Shown here piece by piece: positions 8,463 through 18,275 of a stretch of 64,000 nucleotides of DNA (its first letter is position 1; each line of letters begins with the position of its first letter). The notes beneath the pieces are model-generated. The model did no database searches, was not told where the DNA came from, and worked only from the letters and a program-made list of their open reading frames with translations. The translations under genes and the position numbers were made by a program. Origin of the DNA: an uncultured Pelagibacteraceae bacterium (GTDB lineage Bacteria; Pseudomonadota; Alphaproteobacteria; Pelagibacterales; Pelagibacteraceae); the NCBI GenBank assembly GCA_902562875.1, contig CACEVB010000001.1, positions 124,001-188,000 on the forward strand, given 5' to 3'.

Positions 8463-9737
8463 ATGAAAAACATATTAAAAAAAATTTTTTTTAGAGAAGA
8501 AAATAACTCTTTAATAAGTAAAAGTTTTTCAAAATTAAAAAATTACCCTGGAGTAATAAAAATCTTCCAAGCATTTGAAAATTTTGACAAAGATATAGAA
8601 ATTCGTTTTGTAGGTGGTTGTGTAAGAAAAATTTTAAATAAAGATGATTTTGACGATATTGACCTTGCTGTAAATATTGAGCCTATAAAAGTAAAATCAA
8701 TTTTAATTCAAAACAAAATAAATTATTATGAAAGCGGTATTGAGCATGGAACAATTACTGCAATAATTAATAAAAAAAAGTTTGAAATAACATCCTTAAG
8801 AAAAGATGTATCGACCGACGGAAGACATGCAGTTGTAGAGTTTTCAAACGATTGGGAGCAGGATGCATATAGAAGAGATTTTACTATTAACAGTATTTAT
8901 TCAGATATCGATGGTAACTTATTCGATCCTTTTGATGGAAAAAAAGACTTAAGTTCAGGTCTGTTAAAATTTATAGGTTCTGCAGAGAAAAGAATACAAG
9001 AAGATTATTTAAGAATTCTTAGATATTTAAGGTTTTTCTTAATTTACAGTAAAATTAATCATACGGTAAAGATTAAAACTGCAATACTGAAGAATATAGC
9101 CGGGATAAAAAAAGTTTCAAAGGAAAGATTGTTAGATGAATTAAAAAAAATTTTTTTAAATTGTAATTTAGAAAAACTTTCTAATGATAAATTTTGTTCT
9201 GAAGTAATGCTTCTCATTTTTCCAGAATTTAAAAATTTACATATTTTTAAAAGTTTAAATGATGAAGCTCTAGAAATAATAAAAAAAAAAGATTTTACAT
9301 TTATATTATCTTTATTAATTATTGATGAGACTGATAATGCTGACTATTTTTTATTTAAATATAATTTACCCAAACAATCGAGAGAAAAGGTAATATTTTT
9401 AAAAAATAACTTTCAAAACATATTTTCTAATAATTATTTTAATGAGACCAATTTAAAGAAAATATATTATGAGACAAATAAACATTATTTAGAGGATCTA
9501 ATAGATTTTAAAATATTTAAAACAAAAAAAATATCAAAAAAAATTATAGATCTCAAAAATTTTTTTTCTCATTTTCCAAAACCAATTTTTCCAATTAAGG
9601 CTAAATATTTAATAGATAATTATAATTTAAAAGAAGGTGTTGCTTTAGGACAAAAGTTAAACAAACTTGAGAAAATGTGGATAAACAATAACTTTAAAAT
9701 ATCAAATAAAGAGATTGAAATAATCGCAAGAGACTAA
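8463..9737 (+). CDS. CCA tRNA nucleotidyltransferase / poly(A) polymerase family
   Basis: Class II nucleotidyltransferase. The head domain has RFVGGCVRK, then DFDDIDLAV with the metal-binding Asp pair, then [19 protein letters not shown] with the RRDFTIN nucleotide-binding motif, and later RILRYLRFF. This family adds or repairs the tRNA 3' CCA, and in some lineages polyadenylates RNA; sequence alone does not separate the two (cca versus pcnB). The 424-aa length fits alphaproteobacterial members. The gene starts 3 nt after tRNA-Gln, so a transcript entering from the tRNA promoter must be cut to release both. Its stop shares the CTAA double stop with greA. Confidence 0.92.
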   Translation: MKNILKKIFFREENNSLISKSFSKLKNYPGVIKIFQAFENFDKDIEIRFVGGCVRKILNKDDFDDIDLAVNIEPIKVKSILIQNKINYYESGIEHGTITAIINKKKFEITSLRKDVSTDGRHAVVEFSNDWEQDAYRRDFTINSIYSDIDGNLFDPFDGKKDLSSGLLKFIGSAEKRIQEDYLRILRYLRFFLIYSKINHTVKIKTAILKNIAGIKKVSKERLLDELKKIFLNCNLEKLSNDKFCSEVMLLIFPEFKNLHIFKSLNDEALEIIKKKDFTFILSLLIIDETDNADYFLFKYNLPKQSREKVIFLKNNFQNIFSNNYFNETNLKKIYYETNKHYLEDLIDFKIFKTKKISKKIIDLKNFFSHFPKPIFPIKAKYLIDNYNLKEGVALGQKLNKLEKMWINNNFKISNKEIEIIARD

Positions 9738-10210
9738 ATATATTTAACATCTATGATTTCAAAATTTTTTATTCCTGAGGGAGTTTTTATCTCTACTAAA
9801 TCCGATTTATTTTTGCCAATAAGACCTTTGCCAATTGGTGATAAATAGAATATTAGTTTTTTACTAATGTCAGCTTCATCTTGGCCTACAATTTTATAAT
9901 CAATTCTATCTTTTGTATCCAAATTTTGTAATAAGACCGTTGATCCAAATATAACTTTACCATTATTATTAATTTTAGTTACATCAATAACGTTTGCTCT
10001 GGCAATTAAGTCTTCAATTTCTTGAATTCTTCCCTCGTTATGAGCTTGTTGTTCCTTTGCAGCATGATATTCTGCATTTTCTTTTAAATCACCGTGTGAT
10101 CTAGCTTCTGAGATTGCAGACACAATTTCAGGTCTTTTATTTTCCTTTAAAAATTTTAATTCAGATTTAATTTTTTCCAAACCATTTAATGTTATCGGCT
10201 CTTTTTCCAT
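9734..10210 (-). CDS. greA: Transcription elongation factor GreA
   Basis: Rescues backtracked RNA polymerase by stimulating transcript cleavage. The N-terminal coiled coil carries [15 protein letters not shown] and the tip motif [20 protein letters not shown] with the acidic residues that enter the polymerase channel. The C-terminal FKBP-like domain ends with [14 protein letters not shown] take the ATG at 10208-10210 (MEKEPITL), one base after the hemF stop. An in-frame TTG at 10228 lies inside hemF and adds six residues that family members lack. The product is 158 aa, the standard GreA length. Confidence 0.96.
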   Translation of the reverse strand: MEKEPITLNGLEKIKSELKFLKENKRPEIVSAISEARSHGDLKENAEYHAAKEQQAHNEGRIQEIEDLIARANVIDVTKINNNGKVIFGSTVLLQNLDTKDRIDYKIVGQDEADISKKLIFYLSPIGKGLIGKNKSDLVEIKTPSGIKNFEIIDVKYI

Positions 10211-10211
10211 T

Positions 10212-11039
10212 TTATTTCCATTTAGCAATTGGAGGTAAAGACATTAATATACCATCTACATTTCCACCAGTTTTTAATCCAAATTTAGTTCCTCGATCAT
10301 AAAGTAAATTAAATTCGACATATCTCCCTCTTTTAATATATTGAATTTCTTTATCTTTTTTTTTCCAAGCATTTTTTCTTTTTTTATTAATTATTTCTCT
10401 AAATATATTTTTAAAACTTAAACCCACATCTTGAACAAATTCAAAATCTTTATTGAAATTTTTATCTTTGTAGTCAAAAAATATTCCTCCTATTCCTCTT
10501 GCTTCATTTCTATGTGGTAAGTAGAAATAATTATCACACCATTTTTTATATTTTTGATAATAATTTTTGTTATGTCTATTACACGTTTTTTTTAATTCAT
10601 TATGGAACCAATCTTTAAGTTTATTATCTTTAAAACACGGTGTAACATCCATACCACCCCCAAACCATCCATAAGACGTAAATATATATCTTGTATTGAA
10701 GTGCATTGCTGGTATGTGCGGATTTTTCATGTGCATTACAACTGATATACCGGAGGCCCAAAAATTTCCGTTTCTATCTGCACCTGGTATATTTTTTCTA
10801 AATTCTCTTGAGAATTTTCCGTAAACTTCTGAAAAGTTAACACCTACTTTTTCAAAAATTTTACCATTTTCAAAAATTCTAAACTGACCACCACCTTCAT
10901 CTTTATGTTTATTTCTTTGCCATGCTTTAGAAATAAATATTTTTTTTTTATTTTCTATTTCTTCAATCTCATTGCACAATGTATCTTGTAATATTTTAAA
11001 CCAATTTTTTGTTAAAGTTTTTTTTAGATTGGTGTCCAT
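10212..11039 (-). CDS. hemF: Oxygen-dependent coproporphyrinogen III oxidase
   Basis: Catalyses the aerobic decarboxylation of coproporphyrinogen III to protoporphyrinogen IX in heme synthesis. Family motifs include [37 protein letters not shown], the glycine-rich [12 protein letters not shown], and the C-terminal [20 protein letters not shown]. At 275 aa it is slightly shorter than E. coli HemF (about 300). The ATG follows the trmL TAA with no gap and greA follows one base after the stop. Together with the downstream bc1 genes it fits an obligately aerobic lifestyle. Confidence 0.97.
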   Translation of the reverse strand: MDTNLKKTLTKNWFKILQDTLCNEIEEIENKKKIFISKAWQRNKHKDEGGGQFRIFENGKIFEKVGVNFSEVYGKFSREFRKNIPGADRNGNFWASGISVVMHMKNPHIPAMHFNTRYIFTSYGWFGGGMDVTPCFKDNKLKDWFHNELKKTCNRHNKNYYQKYKKWCDNYFYLPHRNEARGIGGIFFDYKDKNFNKDFEFVQDVGLSFKNIFREIINKKRKNAWKKKDKEIQYIKRGRYVEFNLLYDRGTKFGLKTGGNVDGILMSLPPIAKWK

Positions 11040-11510
11040 TTAATGTCCAGTTTGTCTTAAATTTTCTGCCAATGTAATTGAAACTGAAGTTGATAGATTT
11101 AAAGATCTTTTGCTTTTAACCATAGGTATCATCAGCTTATGTTTAATTTTTTCATGAAAATTTTCAGGTACCCCGGAACTTTCTCTTCCAAAAAGTAGAG
11201 TATCGCCTAATTCAAATTTAAAATCAGTATATATTTTTTTTCCTTTAGTAGTCATCAAAATTATTCTTTTTCCAATTTTGGCATTAAAAAAATCTATATC
11301 ATCTTTATAGAATTTAATTTGCGATATTTCCATATAGTCCATAACGACTCGTTTAAACTTTTTGTCAGATAAAAAAAAACCGCAAGGTTTTATAATTTCA
11401 AGGGAAGCACCCAAACATGCACAGGTTCTAGCTATAGAGGCAGTATTTTGCGGTATATCTGGCTGATATAATGCGATAATTGCCCTGTTTTTAGGTGCTT
11501 TATGTGTCAT
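11040..11510 (-). CDS. trmL: tRNA (cytidine/uridine-34 2'-O)-methyltransferase, TrmL family
   Basis: SPOUT-fold methyltransferase modifying the wobble base of leucine tRNAs. The 156-aa protein has the trefoil-knot motifs: IALYQPDIPQNTASIARTCA near the N-terminus, LLFGRESSGVP near residue 108 and MIPMVKSKRSLNLSTSVSI near 128. This is the single-domain arrangement of TrmL rather than the longer TrmH. It is first in a minus-strand unit trmL-hemF-greA with zero or one-base spacings. The 66-nt region to the divergent petA must hold promoters for both directions. Confidence 0.9.
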   Translation of the reverse strand: MTHKAPKNRAIIALYQPDIPQNTASIARTCACLGASLEIIKPCGFFLSDKKFKRVVMDYMEISQIKFYKDDIDFFNAKIGKRIILMTTKGKKIYTDFKFELGDTLLFGRESSGVPENFHEKIKHKLMIPMVKSKRSLNLSTSVSITLAENLRQTGH

Positions 11511-11576
11511 TCTTGCTATGGAAAATAATCTCTTTTCTCATATATAGACTTTATATAAGAAAGATTTAATTTACAA

Positions 11577-12098
11577 ATGTCGGAAAAAGATAAAAAAAAA
11601 CCTAATAGAAGAGACTTTATTTTAACAGCGACCACTGCCGCTGGTGCCGTAGGGGTTGGTGCAGCTGTTTGGCCATTAGTTGATCAAATGAATCCTGATG
11701 CATCAGTTAAGGCTTTGGCAAGCACAGAGGTTGATATAAGCAGTGTACAGCCAGGACAGGCAATTACAGTTTTATGGAGAGGTAAGCCAGTTTTTATTAA
11801 ACACAGAACACAAGAGGAAATTGAAGAAGCAAGAAAAGTTAGTTTAAAAGAATTGAAACATCCTGAGAAAGATGAAGATCGAGCAAAAAAGCCTGAGTGG
11901 TTGGTTACACTAGGAATTTGTACTCATTTAGGATGTGTACCTTTAACGAACAAAGGTGATTTCGTAGGGGGATGGTTTTGTCCATGTCATGGTTCGCATT
12001 ATGATACTTCAGGCAGAATTAGAAGTGGTCCTGCTCCCACTAACTTGGAGATTCCGGAATATACTTTTGTTGATAATAATACAATTAAGATTGGATAA
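11577..12098 (+). CDS. petA: Ubiquinol-cytochrome c reductase Rieske iron-sulfur subunit
   Basis: Carries electrons from ubiquinol to cytochrome c1 in the bc1 complex. The N-terminus has a twin-arginine signal (R11-R12-D-F-I) followed by a hydrophobic anchor at about 15-33, typical of Tat-inserted Rieske proteins. The 2Fe-2S ligands are C115 and H117 in CTHLGC, and C135 and H138 in CPCHGS, with C120 and C137 positioned for the stabilising disulfide. Length is 173 aa. It opens the petABC operon, 2 nt before petB. Confidence 0.98.
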   Translation: MSEKDKKKPNRRDFILTATTAAGAVGVGAAVWPLVDQMNPDASVKALASTEVDISSVQPGQAITVLWRGKPVFIKHRTQEEIEEARKVSLKELKHPEKDEDRAKKPEWLVTLGICTHLGCVPLTNKGDFVGGWFCPCHGSHYDTSGRIRSGPAPTNLEIPEYTFVDNNTIKIG

Positions 12099-12100
12099 TT

Positions 12101-13369
12101 ATGAGTTCACACGAATACACTCCTAGTTCAAAGTTTGGAAAATGGTTTAATGACAGACTGCCATTATTGACTCTAGCAAATCATCTTACTGATTATCCTA
12201 CACCAAAGAATTTGAATTATTGGTGGACATTTGGAGGTATTTTAACTTTCTGTTTAATTACCCAGATTGTAACTGGATTAGTACTCGCAATGCACTATGT
12301 TGCTCACGCTGACTTGGCCTTCGAGAGTGTTGAACACATAATGCGAGATGTAAATTATGGGTGGTTAATAAGATATGTACATGCAAATGGTGCATCAATG
12401 TTTTTTTTAGCTGTGTATATTCATATATTTAGAGCATTGTACTACGGATCGTATAAATCCCCTAGAGAAGTGATATGGATCATTGGTATGTTAATTTATT
12501 TTTTAATGATGGCTACAGCATTTTTGGGATATGTTTTACCGTGGGGTCAAATGAGTTTTTGGGGGGCAACAGTTATCACAAATTTATTCAGTGCCATACC
12601 ATTAATTGGTGAAAGTGTAACTCATTGGTTATGGGGAGGATATTCGGTTGATAATCCTACCTTAACAAGATTTTTTAGCTTGCATTACTTATTTCCTTTT
12701 TTAATTTTAGGTTTGGTGATACTTCATATTTGGGCTCTACATGTTCCAGGTAACAATAACCCAATTGGTATAGATATAAAAAAACCCTCAAATGATACAG
12801 TACCATTTCATCCTTACATTGTTATAAAAGATTTGTTCGCATTATTAATTTTCTTAATTATTTTTGCTTTTTTTGTTTTCTTTTCGCCTAATATTCTTGG
12901 TCATTCGGATAATTATATTGAAGCGAACCCTCTAGTAACCCCTGCACACATTGTGCCAGAATGGTATCTTCTACCTTTTTATGCAATTTTAAGATCGGTA
13001 CCAGATAAACTTTTGGGAGTAATAGCAATGTTTGCTTCAATATTTGTTTTAGTAATCTTGCCTTGGTTAGATACATCAAAAGTTAGATCTGCATTATTTA
13101 GACCAATTTATAAACAGTTTTATTGGTTCTTGGTTGCTGATGTTTTAATTCTCGGTTATATGGGTGCAATGCCAGCCGAGGGAAACTATTTACTAATAGC
13201 AAGAATAGCTACAGCTTATTATTTTATTCATTTTTTAATAATTCTTCCTCTATTGAGCAAAAAAGAAAAAACACTTGATATTCCATTAAGTATTACTGAG
13301 CCAGTTTTAGGAGGAATGCCAAATCCAGCTATTGCAAAAGAGGATTTTAAACTAAAAAGCTTAGGCTAA
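12101..13369 (+). CDS. petB: Ubiquinol-cytochrome c reductase cytochrome b subunit
   Basis: Integral membrane subunit with two b hemes and the Qo and Qi sites. The 422-aa sequence shows eight or so hydrophobic helices, paired heme histidines in [10 protein letters not shown] and [12 protein letters not shown], and in [10 protein letters not shown] and ILHIWALH. The conserved [14 protein letters not shown] and the [14 protein letters not shown] motif of the Qo site are present. Its C-terminal segment after the last helix is longer than mitochondrial cytochrome b, as in other Alphaproteobacteria. Three bases separate it from petC in frame terms. Confidence 0.98.
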   Translation: MSSHEYTPSSKFGKWFNDRLPLLTLANHLTDYPTPKNLNYWWTFGGILTFCLITQIVTGLVLAMHYVAHADLAFESVEHIMRDVNYGWLIRYVHANGASMFFLAVYIHIFRALYYGSYKSPREVIWIIGMLIYFLMMATAFLGYVLPWGQMSFWGATVITNLFSAIPLIGESVTHWLWGGYSVDNPTLTRFFSLHYLFPFLILGLVILHIWALHVPGNNNPIGIDIKKPSNDTVPFHPYIVIKDLFALLIFLIIFAFFVFFSPNILGHSDNYIEANPLVTPAHIVPEWYLLPFYAILRSVPDKLLGVIAMFASIFVLVILPWLDTSKVRSALFRPIYKQFYWFLVADVLILGYMGAMPAEGNYLLIARIATAYYFIHFLIILPLLSKKEKTLDIPLSITEPVLGGMPNPAIAKEDFKLKSLG

Positions 13370-13375
13370 ATTGTG

Positions 13376-14155
13376 ATGAAAATTGTAAAATTATTTACTC
13401 TATTTCTAACAATACTTACCCATACTAGTTTATCATTTGCAGCAGGCGAAAACCCTACTTTAATGAAGCCGGGTTGGTCATTTCAGAGTTTTTTCGGGAA
13501 ATTTGATAGAGCATCTCTGCAAAGAGGATATCAAGTTTATACGGAGGTTTGTGCATCATGCCACTCAATGAAGTATTTATCTTACAGAAATTTGGCTGAG
13601 GAGGGGGGCCCAGAATTCTCTTTAGAGCAAGCCAAAGCTATTGCTGGAAATTTCGAGGTAGTAGATGGTCCAAATAGTGATGGAGAGATGTTCACACGTC
13701 CTGCAAAATTGTCTGATAAGTTTGTAATGCCGTATGCTAACGAGCAAGAGGCCAAGGTTTCAAATGGTGGTGCATATCCACCAGATATGTCAGTTTTGGT
13801 TAAAGCAAGAGCTGGGGGTGCAGACTATATATACTCTGTAATACTAGGATATGAAGATCCACCTGTGGGTATGAAATTAGATGACGGAGTTTATTACAAT
13901 AAATATATGTACGGTAATAAGATTAAAATGCCCCCACAACTTTATGATGACCTCGTTACTTATGCCGACGGGACAACAGCAACACCTGAACAAATGGCCA
14001 AAGATGTGACAACGTTTTTAGCTTGGACAGCAGAGCCAAAATTAGAGGAGAGGCACAAATTTGGTTTTAGAGCAATACTTTATTTAATCATACTAACAAT
14101 ATTGGTTTATTTCAGCATGAAAAAAATATGGTCACGTATTGAAACGAAAATTTAA
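13376..14155 (+). CDS. petC: Ubiquinol-cytochrome c reductase cytochrome c1 subunit
   Basis: Heme-c subunit passing electrons to soluble cytochrome c. The 259-aa precursor has a signal peptide ending near SFAAGE, the covalent heme motif CASCH at about residues 59-63, the axial methionine region near PPVGM or KMPPQL, and a C-terminal anchor helix (ILYLIILTILVYF). I start at the ATG at 13376; a GTG one codon earlier is also possible. The last 24 nt overlap the convergent ychF gene, so its C-terminal residues are encoded on both strands' coding DNA. Confidence 0.97.
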   Translation: MKIVKLFTLFLTILTHTSLSFAAGENPTLMKPGWSFQSFFGKFDRASLQRGYQVYTEVCASCHSMKYLSYRNLAEEGGPEFSLEQAKAIAGNFEVVDGPNSDGEMFTRPAKLSDKFVMPYANEQEAKVSNGGAYPPDMSVLVKARAGGADYIYSVILGYEDPPVGMKLDDGVYYNKYMYGNKIKMPPQLYDDLVTYADGTTATPEQMAKDVTTFLAWTAEPKLEERHKFGFRAILYLIILTILVYFSMKKIWSRIETKI

Positions 14156-15205
14156 TATGTCTCCGTCTTTGACAATATAATCTTTTCCCTCCAACCTCAT
14201 TTTCCCTCTATTTCTTGACTCCGGCCAACCTTTGCATTCAATAAAGTCAGAATAAGAAACTGTTTCAGCTCTTATGAATCCTTTTTCAAAGTCTGAGTGT
14301 ATTTCACCCGCCGCCTTAGGAGCTAAACATTTTTTTTTTATCGTCCAAGCTCTACTTTCCTCTGGGCCAGATGTAAAAAAAGTATCTAATTCAAGTATTT
14401 CATAACCTTTTTTTATCAAATTATTGAGCCCAGTATCTTTAATTTTTATTAATTCCATGTAGCTTTTTTTTTCATAATTATCTAATTGATTCATTTGATT
14501 TTCAATTTCTGCAGAAATTATAATTGTTTTTTCTTTACCAAACCTTTCAATTACTTGATCAGTATAACTATTACCTTTTGCAATGCTATTTTCATCAACA
14601 TTACAAACAAATATTTTTGGTTTGATTGATAATAACCCTGATGATTTTAAATCTTTTAACTCAAATTCTTCAAGGATTTTATTTATGTTTTCTCCATCAT
14701 TAATTATATCAGATGCTATTTCTAATATTTTTAATTGTTTTTCGTCCATGTTTTTTCTATTTTTTTTATCTAACCTTTTATCAATTGATTCTAAATCAGC
14801 TAATTTCATTTCTGTCTCTATGGTTTCAAAATCTTTTAAAGGATCTATATTTTGGTTTACGTTTTGAATTTTTTCGGAGTCAAAACATCTTATCATATGA
14901 ATAACAGCGTCTACCTCTCTAATATGAGATAAAAATTTATTACCTAATCCTTCGCCTTTAGAGGCACCTTTTACCAAACCTGCAATATCAATAAAAGATA
15001 TTGTTGTATAAATCTTTTTTTTTGATTCCGATATTTCTGAAAGTTTGTCCAATCTTTTATCTGGAACTGGAACAACCCCAATATTTGGTTCAATTGTACA
15101 AAAAGGAAAATTTTCGGCTTGCGCCTTACTCGAATTTGTTAGTGCATTAAATAAAGTAGATTTGCCAACATTAGGCAATCCAACGATACCACATTTAAAA
15201 CTCAT
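14132..15205 (-). CDS. ychF: Redox-regulated ATPase YchF (Obg family)
   Basis: P-loop protein that binds ribosomes and prefers ATP to GTP. The G1 loop GLPNVGKST is at residues 8-16, FIDIAGLVKGASKGEGLGN forms G3, and CNVDE replaces the NKxD specificity motif, as expected for YchF. A coiled-coil insert lies near 125-190 and a TGS domain closes the protein (FFTSGPEESRAWTI to KDGDILNFRF). The 357 aa are close to the usual 363. It overlaps petC tail-to-tail by 24 nt, and its ATG overlaps the pth stop by one base. Confidence 0.97.
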   Translation of the reverse strand: MSFKCGIVGLPNVGKSTLFNALTNSSKAQAENFPFCTIEPNIGVVPVPDKRLDKLSEISESKKKIYTTISFIDIAGLVKGASKGEGLGNKFLSHIREVDAVIHMIRCFDSEKIQNVNQNIDPLKDFETIETEMKLADLESIDKRLDKKNRKNMDEKQLKILEIASDIINDGENINKILEEFELKDLKSSGLLSIKPKIFVCNVDENSIAKGNSYTDQVIERFGKEKTIIISAEIENQMNQLDNYEKKSYMELIKIKDTGLNNLIKKGYEILELDTFFTSGPEESRAWTIKKKCLAPKAAGEIHSDFEKGFIRAETVSYSDFIECKGWPESRNRGKMRLEGKDYIVKDGDILNFRFNT

Positions 15206-15765
15206 TACTTATTATTAACTGTGCTTGAAAATAGATCTAGTTTTTTGTCCAATAGAATTGATATAGACTCTGTAATATTAAATGTAATGGTATTTAAAAT
15301 CTCTACCTCGTCATCATTAAAATCCATAAGTACAAAGTCAGATATAGATATCTTTGGATCTGGTCTTCCTATACCAATCCTTACTCTAGAATAGTCTTTA
15401 CCTATAAATTTATCAATTGATGCGATGCCGTTATGCCCTGCATTAGAACCGCCAATCTTAGCTTTAATTTTACCAAGGTCAATATCCAGATCATCATGAA
15501 ATACAATTACATCCTCAGCATTTATCTTAAAATATTCAATTAGTTCCCTTATACAAATTCCTGAATTGTTCATAAATGTAAGAGGTTTTATTGCGTAAAC
15601 TTTTCTACCTGAAATATTTCCAGTTGTTAAAAGACCTTTAAATTTAGGTTTTTGTTTTGATAGATTAAACTTTTGATTTAATGCATCTATAATTTTAAAA
15701 CCTATGTTATGCCTGTTATTTTGACTATCTGGAGTGGGGTTTCCAAGACCTACAAATAATAGCAT
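15205..15765 (-). CDS. pth: Peptidyl-tRNA hydrolase
   Basis: Releases tRNA from stalled peptidyl-tRNA. Active-site elements are present: GLGNP (6-10, Asn10), the catalytic H19 in NNRHNIG, LTFMNNSG with the conserved Asn, VFHDDLDIDLGKIK with the catalytic-dyad Asp, and GGSNAGHNGI. At 186 aa it is standard length. It sits between rplY and ychF, the common rplY-pth-ychF order of Proteobacteria, and all three read in the same direction with minimal spacing. Confidence 0.97.
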   Translation of the reverse strand: MLLFVGLGNPTPDSQNNRHNIGFKIIDALNQKFNLSKQKPKFKGLLTTGNISGRKVYAIKPLTFMNNSGICIRELIEYFKINAEDVIVFHDDLDIDLGKIKAKIGGSNAGHNGIASIDKFIGKDYSRVRIGIGRPDPKISISDFVLMDFNDDEVEILNTITFNITESISILLDKKLDLFSSTVNNK

Positions 15766-15792
15766 AATTTCTATATCAAATTTTGGATAATC

Positions 15793-16533
15793 TTATTTTT
15801 TATCAGATGTAGTTTTTTGATCTTCTTTTTTATCTCCATCCTTAGATTTTTCACCTTCGGGATTATCTTTACCTTTTTCTTTTTCATCACCTGTAGCGGA
15901 AGCACTATCTGCACTAGCCTCTGAGGTTACTTCTCCATCTTCATTTGTTTCAGCTTGTTTTTCAGGTTCTTTCACAACTGTAGGTGCTGCAACTGTTGCG
16001 ATAACAAAATCTCGGTCACTGATTGTTGGTTTTACATTTTCAGGTAAATTTACAAAGGAAATTTTTATACTTGATCCAATATCTAGATTATTTAAATCAA
16101 CTATTATTTCTTTTGGTATATTTTCAGTAGGGCAATTCAGCTCCACTTTTCTTCTAACTATGTTTAGTACTCCCCCCCTTTTTAAACCAGGACTTTTGTC
16201 GTGATTTATAAATTTTACTGGGATATCCAAATTTATTTGTGAACCAGTAACTATTCTTAAAAAATCTATATGTATTGGCTCATCACTTACAGTATCAAAA
16301 GTTATCTCTCTTGGTAAAACTGGGTATTCTTTTCCATTTAGCTTTAAAGTAATTACATCAGAAGAAAAATTTTCTTTTTCAATCAAAATTTTTACTTGTT
16401 TTTTTGTTATTGAAATTTTTGCATTTTCTTCTTTACCACCATAAACTATTGCAGGCACATCACCCTTTTCTCTTAGGTTTGAAAGCTGACCTTTTGTTTT
16501 TGTATCTCTTAAAGTTGCATCTATTATATTCAT
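15793..16533 (-). CDS. rplY: 50S ribosomal protein L25 (CTC form) with a charged C-terminal tail
   Basis: Binds 5S rRNA. Residues 1-95 form the L25 RNA-binding domain (VPAIVYGG near 26-33, LPREITFDTVSDEPIHIDFLR), and about 96-187 is the beta-rich CTC domain (GGVLNIVRRKVELNCP). From residue 188 to 246 runs a low-complexity tail rich in Glu, Lys, Asp and Ser with no predicted fold, encoded at 15793-15972. Acidic tails occur on some alphaproteobacterial L25 proteins, but in this compact genome the tail is striking. It is co-directional with prs upstream and pth downstream. Confidence 0.95.
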   Translation of the reverse strand: MNIIDATLRDTKTKGQLSNLREKGDVPAIVYGGKEENAKISITKKQVKILIEKENFSSDVITLKLNGKEYPVLPREITFDTVSDEPIHIDFLRIVTGSQINLDIPVKFINHDKSPGLKRGGVLNIVRRKVELNCPTENIPKEIIVDLNNLDIGSSIKISFVNLPENVKPTISDRDFVIATVAAPTVVKEPEKQAETNEDGEVTSEASADSASATGDEKEKGKDNPEGEKSKDGDKKEDQKTTSDKK

Positions 16534-16575
16534 AGAAGTTGGCCTTTTATATCATGTGAGACAAATTTACAAGAG

Positions 16576-17508
16576 TTAATTAAATAGATCTGACACAGAT
16601 GTTGAATTTGAAATTCTTTTTATTGCTTCACCCACTAGATTTGATATGGATAATATCTCTATATTCTTTACTTTTTTTATCTTTTTCGAGTTGTCAATCG
16701 TATCTGTAATAACTAGGTTTTTAATTTTAGATTTTTTAATTTTTTCAACTGCATTTCCACTTAGTACACCATGGGAAACGTAAACATGAACATCTTTTGC
16801 TCCTTTCTCTTTTAAAATTTTTGCTGCATTTACGATTGTACCCCCTGAGTCTATTATGTCGTCAACAATTATACATGTTTTATTACTAACATCACCAATA
16901 ACATTCATTACTTCAGATTTTCCAGGTGATGCCCTTCTCTTATCGACTATAGCTAGTCCAATGTTCAACATTTTTCCTAGAGCCCTCGCTCTTGCAGTTC
17001 CTCCTACATCAGGAGCCACGCAAATTAAATTATTAGTTTTAATTTTTTTTTTAATATGTCTTGCAAATATTGGAGTAGCAAATAGATTATCAACTGGTAT
17101 GTCAAAAAAACCTTGAATTTGTCCAGAGTGTAAATCTAAAGTTACAACTCTATCAGCACCAGCTTTTGTGATAAGATTAGAAACCATTTTTGCAGATATC
17201 GAAGTTCTTGGTACAACTTTCCTATCTTGTCGAGCATATCCAAAATAAGGTACTACCGCCGTAATATTTTTTGCAGATGATCTTTTCAAAGCATCTATAC
17301 AAAGCAAAAGCTCCATTAAATTGTCATTTGCTGGCGATGAAATTGATTGAATAATAAATATACTATTTCCTCTTATATTTTCATGTATTTCGATATAAAT
17401 TTCACCATCACTAAATTTTTTGATACTTGAGTTTATAAGTTTATTCTTTAAAAATTTTGAAATTTTTATACTTAAATTTATATTACTGTTTCCAGTTAAC
17501 AATTTCAT
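16576..17508 (-). CDS. prs: Ribose-phosphate pyrophosphokinase
   Basis: Makes PRPP from ribose-5-phosphate and ATP for nucleotide, histidine and tryptophan synthesis. Key motifs: FSDGEIYIEIHENIRG near the N-terminus, YFGYARQDRK (ATP-binding flexible loop), VVTLDLHSGQIQGFF (metal-binding Asp and His), and the PRPP loop CIIVDDIIDSGGTIVNA near residue 213. The length of 310 aa is typical of class I enzymes. An AGGA motif lies about 10 nt before the ATG. The prs-rplY order is conserved in Alphaproteobacteria. Confidence 0.98.
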   Translation of the reverse strand: MKLLTGNSNINLSIKISKFLKNKLINSSIKKFSDGEIYIEIHENIRGNSIFIIQSISSPANDNLMELLLCIDALKRSSAKNITAVVPYFGYARQDRKVVPRTSISAKMVSNLITKAGADRVVTLDLHSGQIQGFFDIPVDNLFATPIFARHIKKKIKTNNLICVAPDVGGTARARALGKMLNIGLAIVDKRRASPGKSEVMNVIGDVSNKTCIIVDDIIDSGGTIVNAAKILKEKGAKDVHVYVSHGVLSGNAVEKIKKSKIKNLVITDTIDNSKKIKKVKNIEILSISNLVGEAIKRISNSTSVSDLFN

Positions 17509-17533
17509 TTTGAGATATCCTATTTAATCATAA

Positions 17534-18274
17534 TTACAGATATATTTCTACCATAATCATCAAATTTTTTTTTTTCGAATATCTTGAGCTAAAAAAATTA
17601 TTTTTTACATCGAAAGTATCTTTTTTTATAACTTCAACAGTCTTAATACCATTTTTAAACATTTGAAACTTTATAAAACGAGTTAAATCAAAAAAAATCT
17701 TATTATTTTTATATTTGAAAAAACGGTAATTTTTTTTATTTTTAGAAGTAAATTTTTTAACAAAGGGACTTTTAACCTCATAGCTATTTATTTTAATACA
17801 GGGTCCTATAATTCCAATCAAATTCTTTTTTTTTGAACCTTTTACGAAAAATTCTTTGATTAGTTTATTAATTATATTTTTATAAGCACCTTTCCAACCA
17901 GCATGAACTGCACCAATCGTATTAAGTTTTTTATCAAATAAAAAAATTGGGGCACAGTCAGCTGTTAAAATACATAATGCCACTTTTCTTTTTTGAGTAA
18001 ATATTCCATCTCCTCTTAACTTTTTAAGCAAAGGCTTCTTAACCTCAAAAATTTTGTTACTATGTAATTGATTCAAAATAACTAAATTTTTCTTTTCACA
18101 TCCTATTTTTTTTACAACAATATTAAGATTTTTTTTGATATTATTTTTACTGTCTTTTGAGCCATATCCACAATTTAAACTGCTATAAATATTTTTAGAT
18201 ACTCCACCTTTTTTATTAAAGAAGCCGTGAGAAATATTTTTATATTTTTTTAAAATTTTAGATGTTAAAATCAA
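17534..18274 (-). CDS. pgeF: Laccase-domain protein / peptidoglycan editing factor PgeF (YfiH family)
   Basis: Multicopper-oxidase-like fold; E. coli YfiH corrects amino-acid errors in peptidoglycan precursors. Metal-site residues are visible: NQLHSNKIF (His), TADCAPIFLFD (Cys) and GAVHAGWKGAYKNI (His). GFFNKKGGVS lies near the N-terminus. No in-frame ATG exists at the start. I choose the TTG at 18274, one base after the midA TAG, which places GFF at the usual distance. Another TTG at 18316 would overlap midA by 41 nt. The protein is about 246 aa. Confidence 0.88.
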   Translation of the reverse strand: MILTSKILKKYKNISHGFFNKKGGVSKNIYSSLNCGYGSKDSKNNIKKNLNIVVKKIGCEKKNLVILNQLHSNKIFEVKKPLLKKLRGDGIFTQKRKVALCILTADCAPIFLFDKKLNTIGAVHAGWKGAYKNIINKLIKEFFVKGSKKKNLIGIIGPCIKINSYEVKSPFVKKFTSKNKKNYRFFKYKNNKIFFDLTRFIKFQMFKNGIKTVEVIKKDTFDVKNNFFSSRYSKKKNLMIMVEIYL

Positions 18275-18275
18275 A

